Below, one piece after another: positions 58,186 to 64,000 of a DNA stretch of 64,000 nt; within the stretch, counting starts at the first letter, position 1, and each line of letters starts with the position of its first letter. The notes below the pieces were generated by a model that did no database searches, was not told the DNA's origin, and was given only the letters and a program-made list of their open reading frames with translations. Source of the DNA: Costus lasius. Its lineage: Eukaryota; Streptophyta; Magnoliopsida; Zingiberales; Costaceae. The stretch is from positions 88,758,665 through 88,822,664 of the forward strand of contig CM050453.2 of assembly GCA_027563935.2 (NCBI GenBank), written 5' to 3'. A program made the position numbers and the translations under genes.

Positions 58186-59581
58186 TGATGAGTTATATTT
58201 ACATAGTATTTTTCACTATATTTTACATAATTATTTGAGCTTAATTATAGAATCTTATACTATTTTATAATTTTTTTCTCTCATATTTTATAGAATCTTC
58301 ACTTTTCTTAATTTTTATACAACTGCAAATATTTTCACTCAAAAATAAAGAATTTAATGAGTCTTGACTTTACAGAGCGATTCTTGATGAAAAGATAAGG
58401 GCATACATCAAATTTGAAGCGAAACAGAGTGTGGTGCAAGATATTTAGAGACACGACCGTGAGTCCATTCACGAGCCATGAATACCTCACTGCACTGTAC
58501 AGAACAGAGACTTATGCACTGAGACGTTCATTGACGTGGTAGTGAGTCCATTCACAGGCTGTAAATATTGCCGCCAGGCTTGCTTCTTCACCCAATTCAG
58601 CTTCAATTCGAGTCGAAACTTAATGACATCGGAGGAGAACCTTCCAAAGGGAGTTTCAGAGGGATTGGACTATAAAAGGAAAGACTTTAGGCTAAATTCA
58701 AGGGAGATTTTTGGATAAAATTTGGCAGAGGTGGCGGCTAGGGCAGAAAACCCAGATTTAGCGATTTCCAAAGCAAGGATCACACGAAAAGGGGGGGGAT
58801 TCATTTTATTTTCATCTCTTGATCAAAGAGAAAAGTGATTCTTGATCTCCTTTTATTCCTTTGTGATTTGTTTGAGTTTTTCATGTCAAAATCAAAAGAT
58901 TACATGTTGTTTATCAAAAACATGTTAGCTTAAACTCTTATTTCGGGACTCGTGCATAGCCTGTTGATGATTCTATAAATTGAACTATGAAATACATATT
59001 TGTTTAAGAATTTTAGTGTATCAATTTGATTAGAATTGCGTTTTACTTTGTATAACTACTCTGGCCAGGTTTTATTATGTTTTAGACGTTGCGAAATGAA
59101 CCGAGAGGTGAATCATGACATTGGAACTATTCTTTTCAAACTTGTGTTTTCAATCATGAGAGTAGGTTGAATTCACTCGAAGAATTTTTATGATTTATCA
59201 CAGAGCTTAAAATACCTTAATTATGACAATTGTCACTAGAGTAGAGAATTATTCTAATTTAGTACCGAATTACATTCTGAGAGGAGACAATCTATACATC
59301 CAGATGAATCCCTTTTGATGTATTGATTTTCTTGCGTAGATTTACTTTTATTTAAATTCTAAATTGATAACGTAATGAAATCCTAGTCCTGAATTTCTCC
59401 ATATAGTTTTCTACTCGAACCCCTCATTTTTTTTTCAATTCTCTTTCAAGTTTTTGTTCAAAACAGTTATCGAATCATCCAACTATAGATTGAAGGTGTA
59501 ATCGATAGTTGACTGTCAGATCCTCATAGAAACGATTTTATTTTATTACTTTGATAAAGCCATGCACTTGCGATCGCATCA
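58186..59581 (+). repeat. U 3' LTR (1396 bp)
   Basis: It is the partner of 51869-53260, ending gatcgcatca. A G run (ggggggg) lies at about 58791. Confidence 0.9.
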
Positions 59582-59756
59582 ACATTTAAAGCCTTGATGC
59601 ACATAAGATTTACATACTACATTAATTCATCTATTGATTTAACTAATCTTTTTAGAGGCATATTCATCCCATTGAGATTACTTAAAGAATGCATCTAGAA
59701 CAAAAAATCCAATCACTAAAATCCTAGCTAGCACGATATTTGAAGTTTAGATTCAA

Positions 59757-59950
59757 ACGATTTGAAATAAAATCCCAAACAAATTGAGACATGGAGCATC
59801 TAAAACAAAAAAAAAATGCTTTTCATTATCAAAATTCAAAGAAGAGAAACAACAAGGATTAGTTTTGCTAAACCCAATTTTAGCAAGGAAGGAGGATGGA
59901 AGCCTTGCAAGCAGTAGCTTCCAACTGAAGAAATTAATCTTTAGAGATAC
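59757..59950 (-). pseudogene. LINE-type zinc-binding RT tail relic
   Basis: The minus strand reads VSLKINFFSWKLLLARLPSS, then FLAKIGFSKTNPCC and NEKHFFFVLDAPC. This resembles the zf-RVT domain (KIKxFxWkLLxgRLPT ... H-F-C) at the C-terminus of plant LINE-like reverse transcriptases. The second cysteine pair has decayed and the frame stops at 59757. Only this fragment remains. Confidence 0.5.
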
Positions 59951-59953
59951 TTA

Positions 59954-60370
59954 GGGCTAGTTTGGCCCCACTTTTAAGCTGATTTTAAGTAACTTTAAGT
60001 AAAAAATAGTTAGAAAACTATTTAGTAATGAAAAGCAGAAGTAAAAAAAAAGAGTAAAAAACTAGAAGTTGGAAAAACTACAATTTGATGCTTTCGCAGC
60101 TTTTGCTTCTCAAAAAAGTAATTCACATTATTTAGTTTAAAATTTTTAAGTATTATTATTTTAAATAATTAAAATCTTAATACTAAAGAAAAATAAAATA
60201 TATTTATTATTTTAAATAATTAAAAATAAATATTTATTTATTATTTTAAATTTTGACAATAATTAAAAAGTTATTAACCAAACATCTTATAAATTTTGAT
60301 AATACAGCACAGTACAATACATCATAGTTTAGCACAATTATAAAACTATTAATAGCGAAGCCAAACAGCC
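59954..60370. mobile_element. MITE-like inverted-repeat element
   Basis: The left end gggctagtttggcccc and the inverted right end ggctgtttggcttc are alike. The flanks are TTA and TTT, a possible decayed three-base target duplication. The interior is AT-rich and non-coding. Confidence 0.5.
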
Positions 60371-60470
60371 TTTTAAGCTATGTTGAAATATGTTTTTGGT
60401 GTATGCACTGCTTAGCCTCCTCAATCCTATGCACATATTTTTGCCATCTTTGGAATACCATAATATCTCT

Positions 60471-60964
60471 AGGGGTGTGCACGGTTCGGTTAACTGAATC
60501 ATGCATCAATTTTTTATCCCGAACCGAACCGATTGGTTCAGGGAAACTGAAAACCGTTCCCGAACCGTTGACCCAATTAACCGGTCAACGGTTAACCGAA
60601 AACCGACGATTAACCGTATTCTTTATATATAAAAAAATATTTAAAATTATAAAATAATTTAAGATAAATAAATATAAATATTTTACGACGGTTAACCGTT
60701 GGTATCGACGATTAACCGCTTTGATTTTTGTATAAAATATTTATTTATATATATAAATAAATATTATACAAATAAATATTATATAAACAGTTTGGTTCGG
60801 TTAACCGCGGTTCGGCCAAGCCCCGAACCGTAACCGAACCATGAACCATTATACCTAAAAAAATCGACCGATCAAAGAACCGTCAGTTCGGTTAACCGCC
60901 AAATCGGTTCGGTTCGGTCGGTTAACCGCGGTTCAACGGCTCAACGGTTTTTTTGCACACCCCT
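60471..60964. mobile_element. AACCG-rich inverted-repeat element
   Basis: aggggtgtgca at the left is mirrored by tgcacacccct at the right. The ends of the element are packed with ggttcggttaaccg-type words in both orientations, around an AT-rich centre. The flanks aatatctct and aatatgtct may be a 9-bp target duplication with one change. There is no coding potential. Confidence 0.6.
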
Positions 60965-60965
60965 A

Positions 60966-62340
60966 AATATGTCTACATCACCAAACATTTTACAACTCTC
61001 TACTCCTAATTAATTAGTCATGAATATCAAAGATCTTTACTACTATATGTGGGTTCGTATGAATTATTAAATGATTTGTTTACTTAATTTGCTGATTTGA
61101 GTTTATTTATCAAAACTAATTTAGGTCATTTTTAGATCATGTACTTGGTTTAAATTAGTCAGGTTGTTAATTTAGATATGTCAAGTGATGTATTTACTAT
61201 TTAATGCATGTTATACATAAATAGAAAAACTTAAAGCTCATTGTGGGATATAATGTTAAGTAAATTGAATTCTTTTCATGTGGTTATGGTTTATTATAAT
61301 GCTTACTATTAGCACTAGCAACTGGGTCGAATATATGTGGTTTTACTCTAAATCTAAACTAGACCCGCTATCTAAATTTGTTACCCAAACCCTGATTGAG
61401 TATTTAAACGGGTACTCGATTAAATAAAAAAATAAATTATTATTTTATTAAATAAAATATTTTAAAAATTAAATTAAATATAAATATATTTATATAATAA
61501 TTATTTATTATTATTCTTATATTTTAATAGTAACAAATATTTATATAATAGTTGTTTTATTCTTATTTATATTCTAATATAATAAATTTATATTTATATT
61601 TTTTTATTGAAATTGAGTATCGAGTACCGGGTATCCATATCTCTAAATCTGAATCCGACCTCGTTTAGCTAATTGAGTATCTGAATTTGTCATAAACGAG
61701 TTAGGTCGATCGGGTTGCCACCCCCTACTTACTTTGTTCATTATTATCATACAATTTTATCATTATATGCAACCAACTCCAAACTATCCAATAGATACTA
61801 TAATCAATTAATAGGCACAAAAGTATCAAATACTCTTAAATGAAATATTTATATAGTGGGGGTGGAAGGGTCCAATTTTCCTTCACGAGCTGTTATGAAT
61901 CTTCGACGAACGACATCCTAATCAAAACAGAATTCCAAGGGACGATGGAGACAATTCGTTGGAAATGCCAATGTTGTCACAATAAAACATAGATAAATAG
62001 CTGGACACCTATGAGGAAGTTGTCAGAGTTGCAATTTAGGAGTAGTTTTCAACTATTACCTTTCCTCCTCTAATCCGAAAAATCCCAAAGAAAAAAAAAT
62101 GATAGATATATATTGCTTAGTGAGTTTATTATAATTAATTTGAGCTTAAGTATTTTAAATTTAACTAGCTCACCAAATTAATGAGTTTATCTTAATAGAT
62201 TATTCCTCTAATACGTACTTACATATTGATTTGATATCTTATATTATAATATCTCATTAGTTCGATCAGTTATAGTCTCAATATAGTAGTATTCTCAAGT
62301 CAATTCCTACGAATATTTAAGAATAATAACATGTATAATA
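60966..62340. other. AT-rich intergenic stretch
   Basis: No open frame of note and no repeat structure was recognised. 61380-61640 is extremely AT-rich. Confidence 0.5.
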
Positions 62341-62341
62341 T

Positions 62342-62643
62342 AATGCAGGTATGGTAGTATGGTTCACGGCGTTGCATTGATTGGTGTTAGTAGTGCAGCA
62401 AGTATACTAGTGTGCTGACTCTTTACGGACGTCGATAATTGATATATATATGTGTAAAATTAGGTATTTAAGTGACAAATATTATGCACGTCAGTACTAT
62501 TTAATGCATCATTCAGTAGTTAAGCTGACCAACATTTATTAATAATAATCTAGAGCAATGCATTATGCATGTTTGATATTTTCAGAGGCAATAGTTAATG
62601 AAGCAGTTGCAACAGCCGTGAACCATACTACCATACCTGCATT
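62342..62643. ncRNA. candidate hairpin RNA (36-bp inverted repeat)
   Basis: The arms 62342-62376 and 62608-62643 pair perfectly except for one bulged base. The arm contains ggtatggtagtatggttcac. The 231-base loop is AT-rich. Long loops and near-perfect stems are seen in young plant MIRNA genes, but I do not recognise a known miRNA, and an inverted duplication without transcription is equally possible. Confidence 0.35.
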
Positions 62644-62899
62644 AGAATAAAAAAAAACAAATATATTTGGATCAATCGATGACTTATTGCTCTGCATCTC
62701 TCTCTTTCAACTTTGTTTGGAGAACGTCATTGGACTTTGAGACCCGGATGAACTGATCAAACTATTGCAACGTAAATATTAATCATTTACCATTCAGCAA
62801 ATGCATGCCTTTGACTTCTATTTATATGAATCTGGTAGCTTTCTCATATAAGTCTCGTGGTGTGGTTCACGACGTCTTGTAGCTTTCCCCATTAAGTGA

Positions 62900-63285
62900 T
62901 TTCTCCGTCCATTACCTCCACCACTTGCTATCTGATTAGCATGCTCCGGTCGCCACAAATCATCTTCTATCATATGAATCTGCTCATCTTGTTAATCTCT
63001 CTTTCTCTCTCTATTACCAGCCTCCTGTGGAATAACACGTGCTTATTCCCTAGAGTGTTATGCAGGATCACCTGTGCCTTCAGCTATTTTTCCTTTTATA
63101 AAGGTTGACAACATCTCCTTCAAGTCAGTCATATCTTCCCTTAACTTCCTTCTATCTTCCTTTACTGCCCGATATCTCTCCTCGTTCGCTACCTACTCTT
63201 CTTTGCGCTTCTCCTCCATTGCCAAAATCTCTGCTAAACTCTTCTCTAGTACTTCTAACCTCGTCTCAGATCGCATGGATGCCAT
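62900..63285 (-). pseudogene. gag N-terminal relic of gypsy element T
   Basis: The ATG at 63285 opens MASMRSETRLEVLEKSLAEI, followed after one TAG by RYRAVKEDRRKLREDMTDLK. The charged coiled-coil start just inside the primer site is typical of gag in several Ty3/gypsy lineages. More stops follow and the match fades by about 62900, where the element seems cut off. Confidence 0.55.
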
Positions 63286-63297
63286 GGTGAATCACAA

Positions 63298-63305
63298 CTG
63301 ATACC
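63298..63305 (-). other. primer binding site of element T, degenerate
   Basis: The minus strand reads GGTATCAG just inside the LTR, a decayed TGGTATCAGAGC, about 12 bases before the gag ATG. Confidence 0.5.
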
Positions 63306-64000
63306 TGTAGAAGAATCGACCCTTCAATGTCCCTTCACCAAGGTGTTTTTTTTAAAAAAACTTTTTTTGCTATAATAATTATGAACAGTAACCATGAACA
63401 ATGTTTTTTTTTAATCTCTATTTTTTTCCTAATCTACAGTAACTTCTCCACACGCGCGGTGTAGGCGCTCTCGAGCATCCGCGGAATCGAGCACCCGTAT
63501 CGCCCGATCAACTACACCCGTCGTCGATCTATCGGTGGCGGTGGACTTCTTTGCCGGTCAACCGCTCCCGTTGCCGGCTAGGGTTCCGGCAGCCGCTCCC
63601 CTCGCCTTCGTCGCCTGACGCCATCTGGTTCGTAGCGCTGGAGGAGAAGGCCCTTAGACGTCCGCCAGGGAAAAGCCGCCACACGTCACCAAAGATGTCG
63701 CCTCCGCCTGGAACAGTGCCTCGCGTCGCCGACTATCAGAGCAGGGCCGCAGGAGGACAAATCTGAAGCCGCTGCTTCTTTGCTAGCACACCTTCACGAC
63801 GCTACTCGGATCTGCGCGAGCTCTCCTGGGGAAGGTGTCGCCACTAGGAAGAAGGAGGTGCTTGGATCTGCTGCTCGTTAGATGCTTGCAGAAGATGTCC
63901 CCGATAGTCTGTCGACGTTGCCTTCCGAAAACGTGCCTCAACTCGATATTCACCTCCTCCTAGGGTTTCGATTAACTCCTCCTTAGGATTTATTTAATGG
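63306..64000 (-). repeat. 5' LTR of element T, running off the window
   Basis: The plus strand starts TGTAGAAGAATCG. 63440-63960 is GC-rich with several open frames and no domain, as in other LTRs of this window. The far end is outside the window. Confidence 0.5.

Larger units (their letters stand above)
51869..59581 (+). mobile_element. U: complete Athila-like element with gag-protease only
   Basis: The LTRs are 51869-53260 and 58186-59581, with TGATGAGTT starts and (g/c)(t/c)atca ends. The target duplication is ACATT on both sides (51864-51868 and 59582-59586). An aspartyl-tRNA-type primer site follows the 5' LTR. The interior has a broken gag-protease and then 2.3 kb with no RT, RNase H or integrase. 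LTR divergence is clear, so it is old. It is the same group as Z but on the other strand. Confidence 0.9.

Noticed and set aside
1..64000. CRISPR arrays, bacterial operons, phage or plasmid features
   Set aside because: Introns, plant LTR elements and plant gene families show nuclear plant DNA; the short tandem arrays have diverged units without spacer structure.

Overview
The window looks like repeat-rich nuclear DNA of a flowering plant, probably a monocot: the first exon of the DUF538 gene is very rich in G/C at third codon positions while the surroundings are AT-rich, and nearly everything else is plant LTR retrotransposon. This is inference from gene style and repeat families; no species is identified. 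All calls were made by reading the sequence, without database searches.

Only two host genes are supported. One is a small secreted DUF538-domain protein (two exons, 38636-39382, + strand). The other is a BTB/NPH3 (NRL) family protein related to the At1g50280/At3g22104 type (three exons, 45229-47291, + strand). They are about 5.8 kb apart and nothing suggests they work together.

Layout. 1-8482: a minus-strand Ty3/gypsy chromovirus (Tekay-like) with both LTRs, the 3' LTR cut by the window edge; its polyprotein is broken and internally deleted. 8483-11390: unassigned DNA and three tandem arrays (about 45, 190 and 43 bp periods). About 11640-14109: remains of a minus-strand Ty1/copia element, ending in a 106-bp near-perfect palindrome (14099-14204). 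About 14205-17030: a decayed minus-strand gypsy element (V) holding a truncated LTR of another family. 17038-19873: a compact non-coding LTR element (W). 19879-36181: a large nest. Element X, now two LTRs plus 91 bp, is split by a gag-protease-only Athila-like element (Z, 20320-28120) and by a gag-like-only element (Y, 28760-34799) whose LTRs look identical. The pentamer ACTAG flanks W and X at three places, so two elements landed in turn on one target, which lies beside an old gypsy integrase relic (36187-36470).

The right half is quieter. It holds the two genes, several small terminal-inverted-repeat elements (49255-49780, 50517-51435, 59954-60370, 60471-60964), a complete but decayed gag-protease-only Athila-like element (U, 51869-59581, target duplication ACATT), a LINE-like relic, an unexplained 36-bp inverted repeat that could fold as a hairpin RNA (62342-62643), and the 5' end of another minus-strand gypsy element running off the right edge.

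The main theme is non-autonomous retrotransposition: W, Y, Z and U all lack reverse transcriptase and integrase, so each must have been moved by proteins made elsewhere. Y is the most notable because it appears recent and keeps a 734-codon open frame with a long C-terminal region I do not recognise.
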